From contig NZ_BSTC01000009.1 of the NCBI RefSeq assembly GCF_030269305.1, positions 1-64,000 on the forward strand: a stretch of DNA of 64,000 nt. Direction: 5' to 3'. The position numbers and the translations under genes were made by a program. The DNA is from Kineosporia sp. NBRC 101731. Lineage in GTDB: Bacteria > Actinomycetota > Actinomycetes > Actinomycetales > Kineosporiaceae. Of this stretch, positions 52,998 through 62,242 are shown piece after piece (position 1 is the stretch's first letter; every line of letters begins with the position of its first letter). Below the pieces are notes generated by a model, which was not told where the DNA came from, ran no database searches, and worked only from the letters and a program-made list of their open reading frames with translations.

Positions 52998-53114
52998 GAA
53001 TCCGACCGGCCGTCCTGAACCTCACCTGAACCCTTCCGGCTGTCCGTCCGTGCATGGGTGTAGGTACTGGTGTGCGTGATGCCACCGGTAACAGGTGCGT
53101 GACCGGAGGTGGCA
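52998..53114 (+). promoter_or_regulatory. Intergenic region after the giant gene (117 nt)
   Basis: No strong hairpin followed by a T-run is seen after the giant gene, so read-through into the next gene is plausible. A taggta hexamer at 53061-53066 has no good -35 partner at normal spacing. I cannot support a specific promoter or terminator. Confidence 0.3.
53105..53110 (+). promoter_or_regulatory. Shine-Dalgarno GGAGGT that decides the start of the next gene
   Basis: GGAGGT overlaps the upstream GTG at 53109 and lies 4 nt before the GTG at 53115, so 53115 is the better start than 53109 or the ATG at 53130. Confidence 0.6.
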
Positions 53115-54314
53115 GTGCCCGAGTCGGAGATGTCCCGGCGGGAGATGGACGCAGCGGCATGGGGGCCGCCTTCCTTCGGTGATGCCGTCATGGACGAGGA
53201 CGCCACCAATCCGATCCCGGTGCCGACCGGTCCGGAGGCGTGGCACACGATGCTGCTGCGCCTGGCCGGTTCGCTGCCGGACGATCTGATCAGCGAGGCC
53301 CGGGCCTGGCTGGCCGAGGGCGGGACGGTGGACGTCGCCCAGGCCGTCGGCTTCGCCGCCGCGACCGGGCGGGTGCCCGTGCTCGCGCAGGACGCGCTGC
53401 TGATGGCGGCCGAGCTGCGGTCGGCGGGGGAGGACGCGGAGCTGGTCGAGACCCTGGACCAGGTCGACGAGTCCGTCATCCTGCCCGTGCCCTGGGTGTT
53501 CGCCCCGACCGACCCGCGCCGCCAGGAGCAGGGTTCGCATCCCGGCCCGATCGATCTGACCAGCGGTGACGTCGGCCCGATGCTGGACGACGTGGATCAC
53601 GCCATGCGTCTGGCCGCCGGTCAGGAGCACGGTCTGGTCGCGGTCTGGCGCGCCTGGCGCACCCCGGCGGACGGGTCGCCCTGGCCCGCGCCGCGCCGCG
53701 TGTTCGTCGTGCAGGCGGGGACGGAGGTGTCCGGTGAGTACATGATCGCCATCACCGGGCGCATGCAGGACGCCCTGGCCGGGGCCGGGGAGAAGAATCC
53801 CCAGGTCGAGATCTGTGGTCCGGGGACGCCGGTACCCGGCTACCAGAGCAGTGCCTGCGCGCACGCGGCCCTGGTCTGGGCCGACGAACCGGCCGTGCCG
53901 GTGCGCATGGCCCGGGTGTTCGACGTGGTCGACCCGCAGTACGGCCCGATGTTCGCCGAGGACCACCCACTGATCGAGGACCTCGACGAGCTCACCCGGC
54001 TGTTGCAGTACCTCGGTAACGGCCTGCCGGTGCTGACCACCTCGGCGACGATGGGCGACATCCTCGACCCGGACCAGCCCGACGTGGTGCCGCTCACGTT
54101 CCGGACCGACGGTCACTGGGTCTGGACCGACACGATCAGCTACTACCTCGAGCGCTACGGTCTCGCGCCGGAGCCCGAACTGCTCTCCTACCTGCGCCTC
54201 GCGCAGGATGCCGGTCCCGAGGTGTCCGATGTCGCGCTGCACCGGGTGCTGAGCTTCCTGCAACGTCCCGACGAGGGTGAGCCGGTCTGGACCGTGCCAC
54301 AGGTGAGCGCCTGA
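53115..54314 (+). CDS. Conserved-looking soluble protein, first gene of the operon after the giant gene
   Basis: About 399 aa. GTG 53115 is chosen for its GGAGGT site. No signal peptide or membrane helix, so cytosolic. The N-terminal half is helical (AWHTMLLRLAGSLPDDLISE, DVAQAVGFAAATGRVPVL); the middle has strands (VFVVQAGTEVSGEYMIAIT) and two Cys (EICGPG, SSACAHAAL); the C-terminal 100 residues contain TFRTDGHWVWTDTISYYLER followed by PELLSYLRLAQ, a pattern I recall from actinobacterial hypothetical proteins but cannot name. It ends TGATG with the next gene (1-nt overlap), which implies translational coupling. Being coded directly behind the giant gene, a chaperone- or adaptor-like role for it is plausible, but that is inference from position alone. 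Not recognised as a known enzyme. Confidence 0.9.
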   Translation: MPESEMSRREMDAAAWGPPSFGDAVMDEDATNPIPVPTGPEAWHTMLLRLAGSLPDDLISEARAWLAEGGTVDVAQAVGFAAATGRVPVLAQDALLMAAELRSAGEDAELVETLDQVDESVILPVPWVFAPTDPRRQEQGSHPGPIDLTSGDVGPMLDDVDHAMRLAAGQEHGLVAVWRAWRTPADGSPWPAPRRVFVVQAGTEVSGEYMIAITGRMQDALAGAGEKNPQVEICGPGTPVPGYQSSACAHAALVWADEPAVPVRMARVFDVVDPQYGPMFAEDHPLIEDLDELTRLLQYLGNGLPVLTTSATMGDILDPDQPDVVPLTFRTDGHWVWTDTISYYLERYGLAPEPELLSYLRLAQDAGPEVSDVALHRVLSFLQRPDEGEPVWTVPQVSA

Positions 54315-57300
54315 TGCAGTCACGGTCCCCGGCGGACGGCCCGATGCGTAGGGTGCGCCGCCGGACCCGTCCCTGGATGCTGAACCGGCCCGGCTGGGCC
54401 CTGCTGCGCGGTGGCGGGGAGCTGCGCTTCGACCGGTCCGGGGTGCCGTCCGTGCTGCCCTCCGGCGAGGGATGGGAGATCGCGCCCTCCAGCCGGCCCT
54501 CCACCCGCGGCCGGGTGCGCGCGGAGGTTCCGGAGACCCCGCCGGACGCCGCGACCGAGCGGGTCCTGGCCGCCGGTACCGCCACCCGGGCCGGCTGGTT
54601 CTTCTCCTCCCTGCCGGTCTCGCTGGAAGAGTTGCCGACCGCTCCCGACTCACACTTCGTCGTCCACATCCCGTTCGGTCGCAGCGGGTTCCGGGTCTCC
54701 GGGCGGCCGGTATCGGTGCGCATGCTGGCCCAGGCCATCCGTTGCAGCCCGGACTGGGGCCGTCGCCCGGTCGTCCTGGCGGCCGGTGGGCGGGTCACCG
54801 CCGCCGTCCTCGGCCCGGTCATGTCCAGCCTCTCCTCCACCCTCGGGGTGGTGGTCATCAGCAGCCCCGGGCCGATTCTGATGGGGCCCCGGATCATGCT
54901 GGCCGAGGAGGGTTTCGTCTCGCGTGCCCCCGGCAGCACGAAGCAGACCCAGCTGGGCCGCGTACTGCCGGCCATGCGCCGCCCCCGCATCCCGATCCGG
55001 GACGTCAACCGGGCCGCGCCGGTGCCGCCCGCGTCCCGGGCGTCGCTGATCCTGCCCACGGCCGGTGCGTCGGCCGGATCGCCCCCGCCCCCGGTGATCG
55101 CCAGGTCCGTGGAACCCCCGGCCCCCCGGGCCGTCGACCGTCCCCGGGCCGTCGAGCCGCCCCTGGTCAAGGCCGTTTCCGCCGACCTCTTCGAGCTCCC
55201 GCCGCCCGACCTCGCGCTGCCGGACCTGTCCGGTCTCACCCAGTTGGTGCCTCCTCCGGCGGTCGTCGAGGAAGAATCCGGACGCAGGGACGCCGTGGTC
55301 GGCGATCCGGTCGAGGAGACCACTCCGCTCTGGGGAACCCTGCCGGAGTCGCCCAAGTTCGGCGCCGAGCCCGCCGACCGGGCTCCGGGGGAGGACCCCA
55401 CTCCCGCAGCCGATCCGGATGCCCCGCTCTGGGGCACGTCCCCGGTCGCGGCCGACGCAGGAAGCGTTGCTGCGGATCCGGTGAATCCGGTCTGGGGCAA
55501 GGCCGATCTCGATCGAAGTACGCCGGCCCGGATGGTGGCCGGGGCGGCCGACTCGTTCGAGGACATGCTGCGGCTGGTCGAGGCGCAGCAGGGGCCGGGC
55601 GCCGTCGAGTCGACCGCGTCGACCGCGCCTGCCGGGTCGACTGCGCCTGCCGAGCCCGTCGATTCGGCTGTTTTCGAAGCCAGAACGTCTGAGGCTGGGG
55701 CGTTCGGAACAGACGCGTTCGCCACCCAGCAGATCGTGAACCCGAATCTGGCCGGGAACCCGGGCCCGGTCGCGAATCCGACGGAAGTTCCGGCCGGGCG
55801 ACCGACGACCGGCGAAGAGTCTGCCGACGATCGTGCGCGTTTCGGTCGCAGCGGGATCCTGAACTTGGACGACCTGGAGCTCTCCGGCCTCGCCGAGGCC
55901 TTGGCCCGGATCGAGGCAGGGCGTCCAGCAGGCGGTTCCGGGGTGATCGATCCGGCCGGTGCGGTAGACCCGGCTGACACTCCGGACCGGTCCGTCCCCC
56001 CTGATGCCCCGGCCCCCGCTTTCAGGGCCGGTCATTCCGAGGTGGCGACCCCGACCGGCGCCGCGGGTGGTCCTGCGGAAAAGACTGCGGGTGGGGCAGT
56101 CTCCCAGGACGCTGTCCCCCAGGACGTCGTCGGTCACGACATGGTCGGTCGGGGCACGGTGGCTCAGGGCACGGTTGCTCAGGGTGGGGCCGACCCGGCT
56201 GCTACTCCGGTTGCCTCCGGCCCGGCGGCTGCTCCGGATCCCGCCGTCCCGATTGCTTCCGGCCCAGCCGGCGCTGGCCCAGCTGTCTCCGGCCCGGCGG
56301 TCCCGGACCGGGTGGCGAACCCAGCCGCAGAAACTCCTTCAACGGCCGAAACATCCTCGCAAGAAGAGATTTCCGCCCGGAGCGAGGGCATCGCCCAGGA
56401 ACGCGACGACGCCGAGGTGGTCGAAGAGGCCGAGGCGATCGCGCAGGCGAGTCTGACCTCGAAGATCGACCTGGACTCGTTCGGGATCGGGACCTCCGGC
56501 CTGCCCGGGGGAGCCCTTCCGGGCGTGGAGGTTCCCGGATCGGTCCCGATGGACCCGGACCCCGTCGGCACCGACCGGCCCACGAAACCGTCCGGGGCGC
56601 AACGGTCGTCCGGGGCGACCACGACGTCCGCGTCGGCTCAGGAGTCTGAGGCGACCTCGGCACCTGAGACGACCGGGTCGTCCGTAAAGACTCAGGAGCC
56701 CGAGGCGGCTCAGGTGACCCGGGGCACCCCGGCCGCCGAAGACGTCCCCCAGCATCTCCCCGAAGCGGTGGAGCCGGTCGGCGCGGTGCTGGAGATCCTG
56801 ACCGAGCTGGAGTTCCCGCCGGTCGTCGAGGCCACGGCGATCCCGACCGAGGAGCCCGAAGAGCTCACCGCACTCCTGGTGGACGAGGAGAGCGAGGCCG
56901 CCGGTGCGGAATCGCAGGAGCCTGCGGAGAAGGAACCCTCCCCGATCGAGGAACGCGCCTCCTGGATGCCGATCGGCGGTGACGCCCAACGCGACGACCG
57001 GGAGCAGGTGCGATCCCTGCTCGGCTGGCGTTACGAGGCGCACTCGCGGGCGATCACCGGTGTCCTGGCGCTGCAGCCGGGCCTGCGCGCGTCCGCCGGC
57101 CGGGGAGACCTGATGATCGGTCTGGTCGCGGTCCGGGCCCACCTGGCCGGGGCCAGCGCGGTGGTGGATGCCGTACTGCGCGGCGAGGAGATCCGGCCCG
57201 GTGGCGGTTTCGCGGAGATCGACCCGGCCGGGGCGGCCTTGCTCGCGCGGTGTGCGCGTTCCGGGCTGAGCCGGCTGCCGGCAGTGGTGGGACCGGTGTT

Positions 57301-57775
57301 CCGGGCGGGCAACCCGGACACCACCCAGCTGAAGCGGTACCGGTCCGGCCTGCGGCTGGTGGAACCGGCGTTCACCGAGGCCCGGCTGGTTCCCTCGTCC
57401 GCCGGCGAGAGCACGGTGGAGTACGCGATCTGGTCGAGTACGGCGCGGCGCACCGACCGGGTGACCGGACCGGGCGGTGACGGCGGCACCCGGGTGCTCT
57501 TCGCACCCGGCACCCAGTTCGTGGTGCTCGACGTGGAGCAGCCCGAGGACGGCGACCAGCTGCGGGTGCTGCTGCGTGAGCTGCCCGCGTCCGCGACCCC
57601 GGACGAGGCGGTGGACGAGCGGGCGCGTGAGCGTCTGCGGGAGTCGATGCAACTGGTCCAGCCGACGGCCCCGACCCAGCCGAGGATCCCCGAGCAGTGG
57701 CGGTACCCGCTCGGGATGCGTTCCGACGGAACCCTCTTCGCGCTCAGCCCCCAACCTGAAGGAGCACGGTCATGA
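54314..57775 (+). CDS. Rossmann-like + disordered + ADP-ribosyltransferase-fold protein, probably inactive ART
   Basis: 1,153 aa. ATG overlaps the previous stop by one base (TGATG). Residues ~114-204 ([44 protein letters not shown]) resemble the Rossmann-like pieces that end units B2/B3 of the giant protein (PGWGQRGLMLMIDGIGD ... VEVLVPTGEL); related families have a conserved Cys in the LLxCxTG position, absent here. Residues ~230-870 are Pro/Ala/Glu/Thr-rich and probably disordered. Residues ~875-1153 look like an ADP-ribosyltransferase fold: VVGPVFRAG (Arg997), IWSST (1039-1043) and [13 protein letters not shown] (1060 on). The ExE glutamate expected just before VLF is T-R here, so transferase activity is doubtful. 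Two Cys (Cys in IRCSPDW and ARCARSG) contrast with the Cys-free giant. No signal peptide. Probably a scaffold or substrate-handling partner. Confidence 0.85.
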   Translation: MQSRSPADGPMRRVRRRTRPWMLNRPGWALLRGGGELRFDRSGVPSVLPSGEGWEIAPSSRPSTRGRVRAEVPETPPDAATERVLAAGTATRAGWFFSSLPVSLEELPTAPDSHFVVHIPFGRSGFRVSGRPVSVRMLAQAIRCSPDWGRRPVVLAAGGRVTAAVLGPVMSSLSSTLGVVVISSPGPILMGPRIMLAEEGFVSRAPGSTKQTQLGRVLPAMRRPRIPIRDVNRAAPVPPASRASLILPTAGASAGSPPPPVIARSVEPPAPRAVDRPRAVEPPLVKAVSADLFELPPPDLALPDLSGLTQLVPPPAVVEEESGRRDAVVGDPVEETTPLWGTLPESPKFGAEPADRAPGEDPTPAADPDAPLWGTSPVAADAGSVAADPVNPVWGKADLDRSTPARMVAGAADSFEDMLRLVEAQQGPGAVESTASTAPAGSTAPAEPVDSAVFEARTSEAGAFGTDAFATQQIVNPNLAGNPGPVANPTEVPAGRPTTGEESADDRARFGRSGILNLDDLELSGLAEALARIEAGRPAGGSGVIDPAGAVDPADTPDRSVPPDAPAPAFRAGHSEVATPTGAAGGPAEKTAGGAVSQDAVPQDVVGHDMVGRGTVAQGTVAQGGADPAATPVASGPAAAPDPAVPIASGPAGAGPAVSGPAVPDRVANPAAETPSTAETSSQEEISARSEGIAQERDDAEVVEEAEAIAQASLTSKIDLDSFGIGTSGLPGGALPGVEVPGSVPMDPDPVGTDRPTKPSGAQRSSGATTTSASAQESEATSAPETTGSSVKTQEPEAAQVTRGTPAAEDVPQHLPEAVEPVGAVLEILTELEFPPVVEATAIPTEEPEELTALLVDEESEAAGAESQEPAEKEPSPIEERASWMPIGGDAQRDDREQVRSLLGWRYEAHSRAITGVLALQPGLRASAGRGDLMIGLVAVRAHLAGASAVVDAVLRGEEIRPGGGFAEIDPAGAALLARCARSGLSRLPAVVGPVFRAGNPDTTQLKRYRSGLRLVEPAFTEARLVPSSAGESTVEYAIWSSTARRTDRVTGPGGDGGTRVLFAPGTQFVVLDVEQPEDGDQLRVLLRELPASATPDEAVDERARERLRESMQLVQPTAPTQPRIPEQWRYPLGMRSDGTLFALSPQPEGARS
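57759..57764 (+). promoter_or_regulatory. Shine-Dalgarno AAGGAG for the AAA+ gene
   Basis: AAGGAG lies 7 nt before ATG 57772, inside the end of the previous gene. It fixes the start and suggests good expression despite the ATGA overlap. Confidence 0.8.
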
Positions 57776-60700
57776 CCGTCGCAGTGCTGTCCGTCTCGGC
57801 CACGGACTCCGACTGCGTCACCGGTATCGGCCGGGCCCTGGCCGCGGCGTCGCCGGGGGCCACGGTCGCGGTACGGCCCGGGACCTATCGTGAGCAGCTC
57901 ACGTTCCGTCAGGACGTGACCGTGGTGGCCGAGGAGGGCCCGGGTTCGGTCATTGTCGAGGTTCCGCCCGGGCAGGGCATTCTCGTGGCGCACGGCCGGA
58001 TCGAGCTGAGTGGTCTGACGATCCGCGGCGGTGACCGCGAACTGCCGACCGTGCAGATGTTCGGCGGCAACGCCCGGCTGACCGACTGCACCGTCGAGGC
58101 CGACGGCGTGGCCGCGGTGCACGTGCGCGGCGGCCGGATCCGGATGAGTGGCGGCACGATCCGCAACCCGGGCGGTGCCGGCGTGATCGTCGAGGACGGC
58201 TCGGGCGAGTTCAAGGGCGTGACGCTGGAAGACCTCGGCAACGGTGGCCTGCTGCTGGCCGGCGACACGTCGCCGGTGTTCGAGGACTGCACGATCAGCA
58301 AGGTCAAGGGCAGCGGGGTGATGGCCGGGGGAGCCACCGCCGCGGTGCTGCGGGACTGCTGGATCACCGGGGTGGAAGGCGCCGGGGTGGTGGTGCAGCA
58401 GGATGCCCGCCTGAACCTGACCCGGGTCACGGTGGAGGACGCCAAGGTCGGTCTCTACGTGGCCGGGCACGCCGCTCCGCAGGTCGACGACTGCACCTTC
58501 ACCGCTGCCGGGGCCCACGGGGTGGTGCTGCGGGAGTCCTCGGCCCCGCTGCTGAACGGCTGCACGGTGCAGGATTCGAAGGGGCACGCCCTGCACATCT
58601 CCGGCGGGGCCGGCGGAACGTTCCAGAACTGCACCTTCAGCGGCTCCGGGGCGGCCGGGGTGGCCGTGACCGAGGAGGGAACGCCGGCGTTCGCCGGCGG
58701 TTCGGTCTCCGACTCCCAGGGCGTCGGGATGCTGCTGCTCGGCACCTCCACCGCGACGGTCGACGGCACGGTGCTGACCGGGAACGACGTCGGGGTGTCG
58801 GTCGAGGAGACGGCCCAGCCGGTGCTGCGGGGCCTGACCGTCAGCGGCGGTCAGTACGGCGTGCACACGGCCGGCGGGGTGATCACGATGGAGGAATGCA
58901 TCGTCGAGGCGGCCACCCGCGCCGGGATCCGGGTGGCCGGGGAGACCGTGCTGATCCTCAGTAATTCCCAGATCCGCGACAACAAGACCGGTCTGGAACT
59001 GACTGCGGGCTCCAAGGCGACGGTGAGCGCCACGGACGTCTCCGCCTCCGAACGCACCGGCGTCGAGGTCGGCGACGGCGCCGTGGCGGAGTTCACCGGC
59101 TGCCGGGTACGCGACTCGCAGGGCAGCGGCATGATCTGGGCGGAGGGCAGTCAGGGGGTCCTGGCCGACTCCGAGATCGTGTCCAATGCCCGGGACGGTG
59201 TGGAGATCCGCACCAACCGCCCGGTCGCGGTGCGCGGCTGTACCCTGCGGGGCAACGGGGGTGAAGGTCTCACCACCGCGAATTCCGGCATCATCGTTGA
59301 CAGTTCGGATCTCGACCTCGGCCACAACGGCGTCCGGCCCTCGCCCACCACGCCGCGCCGTCCGGCGACGCCGAAGCAGCCTGGCAAGCCCGACCGGCCG
59401 GGCAACCCGGAACGACCCGAGGGCCGGCCGGAGAACAACGGGGAGCGGGTGAGCCTGAGCGCCTACGACAAGCCGGTCGCGGAGAAGAAGCCCGCGGACG
59501 GCGAGGAGGCGAAGAAGGACGACGTCGACCCGATCAAGGCGTTGCTCGCCGAGCTGAACGCGCTGGTCGGCCTGGACCCGGTGAAGCGCGAGGTGGGCAC
59601 GCTGGTGGGCCTGCACCAGGTGGCCAAGCGCCGGTCCTCGGCCGGCCTGCAGGCGCCGCCGATGTCCCGGCACCTGGTCTTCGCCGGACCGCCCGGTACC
59701 GGTAAGACCACGGTGGCAAGGCTTTACGGAAAGATCCTGGCGAGTCTCGGCGTGCTCAAGTCTGGCCAGATGGTGGAGGTGGCCCGGGCCGACCTGGTCG
59801 CCGAGCACATCGGTGGTACGGCGGTGAAGACCACCAAGAAGATCGAGGAGGCCCTGGGCGGAGTCCTTTTCATCGACGAGGCCTACACCCTCGCCCCGCC
59901 GGACGGCAGCAGTCAGGACTTCGGTCGCGAGGCGATCGACACCCTGGTCAAGCTGATGGAGGACCATCGCGACGAGCTGGTCGTCATCGTGGCCGGTTAC
60001 GCGCCCAACATGCGGGCCTTCATGTCCCAGAACCCAGGTCTGGATTCACGTTTCACCAAGACTGTGGAGTTCGAGAGTTACTCCAGCGATGAACTGGTGA
60101 CGATCGTCGAGCGGTTGTGCCGCAAGAACCACTACGCCCTGGAGTACGAGACCCAGGAGGCGCTGCGCGCGGTCTTCGAGAAGATGCCGCGCACCGAGAC
60201 CTTCGGTAACGCCCGCGCCGCCCGGCTGGTGTTCGAGGAGATGCTGGGACGCCAGGCCTACCGGCTGGCGGCCACCCCGGACGTCGCCGAGATCGAGCTG
60301 GCCCGGCTGCTGCCGGAAGACCTGTCCGACACCGCCGAACAGAGCGACGCCGCGCAGGCCGGAAGCCGCACGGTGGTGGACAACCTGATGCACAAGCTCG
60401 AGGGCATGATCGGTCTGGCCGAGGTGAAGCGTGAGGTGGCCGACGTGGTCGACCTGATCGCCTCGGCCAAGGCCCGGGTCGAGGCCGGTCTGCCGGCACC
60501 GTCGATGTCGCGGCACCTGGTCTTCGCCGGGCCGCCCGGTACCGGTAAGACCACCGTGGCCCGGCTCTACGCCCAGTTGCTCAACGCGATGGGCATCCTG
60601 GCCACCGGCCAGATGGTCGAGGTGGCCCGGGCCGACCTGGTGGGGCAGTACGTCGGTCACACCGCGCAGAAGACGCTGGAGGTGTTCAACCGGGCCCGCG

Positions 60701-61188
60701 GCGGGGTGCTCTTCATCGACGAGGCGTACACGCTGTCGCCGCCCGGGGGCGGCAACGACTTCGGCCGCGAGGCGATCGACACCCTGGTCAAGCTGATGGA
60801 GGACCACCGCGACGAGATCGTGGTGATCGTGGCCGGTTACACCGGTGACATGAAGCAGTTCCTCGACGCGAACGTCGGTCTGGCGTCGCGGTTCAGCCAT
60901 CAGATCAACTTCGCCTCGTACAGCCCGGACGAGCTCGTCGCGATCTTCCAGACGATGTCCGCGGCCGGCGGTTACGAGGCCTCCGGGCAGACGCTGCACG
61001 TGCTGCGCCAGCACTTCTCCACGGTCGACCGGGGCGACACGTTCGGTAACGGCCGGTACGCCCGCCAGGTGATGGACAAGGCGATCACCCGTCAGGCCAG
61101 CCGGCTGCGTACCATCCCGAACCCCTCCTTGCAGGACATGCAGCTGCTGACCCAGGCCGATGTCGTGGCGGCGCTGGGAAGGCGTTGA
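57772..61188 (+). CDS. Right-handed beta-helix fused to two CbbX/EccA-type AAA+ ATPase domains
   Basis: 1,138 aa. ATG overlaps the previous stop (ATGA). Residues ~1-515 are repeats of about 22-24 residues (vleDcti..ngg.GVvv...a.p.l.gctv), typical of parallel beta-helix (PbH1) proteins that bind extended ligands. A Pro-rich linker ([20 protein letters not shown]) follows. AAA+ domain 1 has Walker A GPPGTGKT (639-646) and Walker [10 protein letters not shown] (Asp702, Glu703); domain 2 has GPPGTGKT (920-927) and LFIDEAYTL (Asp983, Glu984). Both keep sensor-like VIVAGY and the CbbX pattern [11 protein letters not shown] / [11 protein letters not shown]. This class includes Rubisco activase CbbX and the type VII secretion ATPase EccA. 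EccA carries an N-terminal TPR-like domain; here a beta-helix takes that place. No Rubisco gene is near, so a role in remodelling or export of the giant protein fits better (inference). No signal peptide; cytosolic. Confidence 0.93.
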   Translation: MTVAVLSVSATDSDCVTGIGRALAAASPGATVAVRPGTYREQLTFRQDVTVVAEEGPGSVIVEVPPGQGILVAHGRIELSGLTIRGGDRELPTVQMFGGNARLTDCTVEADGVAAVHVRGGRIRMSGGTIRNPGGAGVIVEDGSGEFKGVTLEDLGNGGLLLAGDTSPVFEDCTISKVKGSGVMAGGATAAVLRDCWITGVEGAGVVVQQDARLNLTRVTVEDAKVGLYVAGHAAPQVDDCTFTAAGAHGVVLRESSAPLLNGCTVQDSKGHALHISGGAGGTFQNCTFSGSGAAGVAVTEEGTPAFAGGSVSDSQGVGMLLLGTSTATVDGTVLTGNDVGVSVEETAQPVLRGLTVSGGQYGVHTAGGVITMEECIVEAATRAGIRVAGETVLILSNSQIRDNKTGLELTAGSKATVSATDVSASERTGVEVGDGAVAEFTGCRVRDSQGSGMIWAEGSQGVLADSEIVSNARDGVEIRTNRPVAVRGCTLRGNGGEGLTTANSGIIVDSSDLDLGHNGVRPSPTTPRRPATPKQPGKPDRPGNPERPEGRPENNGERVSLSAYDKPVAEKKPADGEEAKKDDVDPIKALLAELNALVGLDPVKREVGTLVGLHQVAKRRSSAGLQAPPMSRHLVFAGPPGTGKTTVARLYGKILASLGVLKSGQMVEVARADLVAEHIGGTAVKTTKKIEEALGGVLFIDEAYTLAPPDGSSQDFGREAIDTLVKLMEDHRDELVVIVAGYAPNMRAFMSQNPGLDSRFTKTVEFESYSSDELVTIVERLCRKNHYALEYETQEALRAVFEKMPRTETFGNARAARLVFEEMLGRQAYRLAATPDVAEIELARLLPEDLSDTAEQSDAAQAGSRTVVDNLMHKLEGMIGLAEVKREVADVVDLIASAKARVEAGLPAPSMSRHLVFAGPPGTGKTTVARLYAQLLNAMGILATGQMVEVARADLVGQYVGHTAQKTLEVFNRARGGVLFIDEAYTLSPPGGGNDFGREAIDTLVKLMEDHRDEIVVIVAGYTGDMKQFLDANVGLASRFSHQINFASYSPDELVAIFQTMSAAGGYEASGQTLHVLRQHFSTVDRGDTFGNGRYARQVMDKAITRQASRLRTIPNPSLQDMQLLTQADVVAALGRR
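61176..61182 (+). promoter_or_regulatory. Shine-Dalgarno GGGAAGG for the secreted protease-like gene
   Basis: Lies 10 nt before ATG 61193, inside the end of the AAA+ gene. It supports ATG 61193, which begins a clean signal peptide, over the GTG at 61160. Confidence 0.65.
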
Positions 61189-61192
61189 GCTG

Positions 61193-62242
61193 ATGAGGAC
61201 CAAGCTGCTGACGGCTCTGCGACGGGCCGGTGGGCCCGCACTGATCCCGGTGATCGGGGCACTGGTGTGCCTGGGTCTGATTCCGTTCGCCGCCGGGGCC
61301 CGGGCCGCACAGTCCGCCCCGGTGGCGGCCGCCGCCCCCGCCCCCGCCCCGTTCGTCTCCCCGGAGCCCACCCCCCAGAGTCAGTGTGTGGACGACGGCA
61401 CCACCGGGAAGCGGGTGATGGCGCTGTACGTGCGGGGCGACGAGCAGACCGACCGGTTCGGCGCCTACGAGGCCCGGTTCCGGGGCTGGCTGGACACGAT
61501 CGACGGGGCGTTCGTGTTCTCGGCGAAGCTCAACGGTGGCGGCTGGCGCAAGGTGCGGTACGTGCGGGACGCCGACTGCCGGCAGGTGATCGACGACGTG
61601 GTGGTGCCTCAGGCGTCGATGGAGAGCACCGACACGATCACCGTCGCCCTCAAGTCGATGGGGTACGACCGCGCGGACCGCAAGTACATCGTCTGGTACG
61701 ACCAGGACGCCTGCGGGGTCGGTTTCGGGGCGGGCGGCAACGACCAGCCGCAGTGGTTCAACCTCTCCAACTACGGCCCGCACTACGCCGCGATCGGTAC
61801 CGGCTGCTGGGGCTGGGCCCCCACACTGCACGAGCTGTTGCACACCCTGGGCGCGGTGAACAGCAGCGCACCGCACGCCACCGACGCCGGGCACTGCTAC
61901 GACGACGAGGACGTGCTCTGCTACGACGACGGTGACCTGCCGGCGGGGGGCCTGCAGCAGATCTGCCGGCTGCCCGCGGGCCAGCCGAAGAACGGCTACG
62001 CCGCCAACATCATCGACTGCAACGGCGACGACTACTTCAACACCGATCCGGCGCCGGGCAGCTATCTGGACACCCACTGGAACGTGGCCGACAGCGACTT
62101 CCTCTACGCCCAGCGCCCGGCGAACGACACCACCCCGGCCGTGACCGGGGCGAGTACCCAGAAGGTGAAGAAGGCCCCGGCCCGGACGGCGAAGAAGCAG
62201 AAAAAGAAGAAGAACACGAAGGCCCGGAAGAAGAACGACTAG
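61193..62242 (+). CDS. Secreted metzincin-like metalloprotease homologue with lysine-rich tail
   Basis: 349 aa, starting 4 nt after the AAA+ stop. MRTKLLTALRR, then a hydrophobic core (LIPVIGALVCLGLIPFAAG) and an ARA-A cleavage-type site make a Sec signal peptide. The mature part is rich in Cys, Asp and Trp, suggesting disulfides. The zinc motif is HELLHTLGAVNSSAPH (His213, Glu214, His217, His228). Homologues I recall have a VMCY Met-turn; here it reads VLCYDDG (Leu242), so the Met is replaced. The region GTGCWGWAPTLHELLHTLG is otherwise as expected. Residues after ~325 are a very basic Lys-rich tail, which could bind the acidic cell wall, DNA or the acidic linkers of the giant protein. Substrate unknown. 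The 3' end overlaps the opposite gene within CTAG. Confidence 0.88.
   Translation: MRTKLLTALRRAGGPALIPVIGALVCLGLIPFAAGARAAQSAPVAAAAPAPAPFVSPEPTPQSQCVDDGTTGKRVMALYVRGDEQTDRFGAYEARFRGWLDTIDGAFVFSAKLNGGGWRKVRYVRDADCRQVIDDVVVPQASMESTDTITVALKSMGYDRADRKYIVWYDQDACGVGFGAGGNDQPQWFNLSNYGPHYAAIGTGCWGWAPTLHELLHTLGAVNSSAPHATDAGHCYDDEDVLCYDDGDLPAGGLQQICRLPAGQPKNGYAANIIDCNGDDYFNTDPAPGSYLDTHWNVADSDFLYAQRPANDTTPAVTGASTQKVKKAPARTAKKQKKKKNTKARKKND

Noticed and set aside
1-52997. Giant gene as polyketide or non-ribosomal peptide synthase
   Set aside because: No ketosynthase, acyltransferase, adenylation, condensation or carrier-protein motifs were seen; the repeats are beta-rich and zincin-like instead.
53061-53066. 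taggta as a -10 promoter box
   Set aside because: No -35-like hexamer at 16-19 nt; nearest candidate is too far.
53109-53111. GTG 53109 as start of the first partner gene
   Set aside because: It overlaps the GGAGGT ribosome site; GTG 53115 has workable spacing.
61160-61162. GTG 61160 as start of the secreted protease-like gene
   Set aside because: It lies within the AAA+ gene without ribosome site and would put acidic residues ahead of the signal peptide; ATG 61193 is better.
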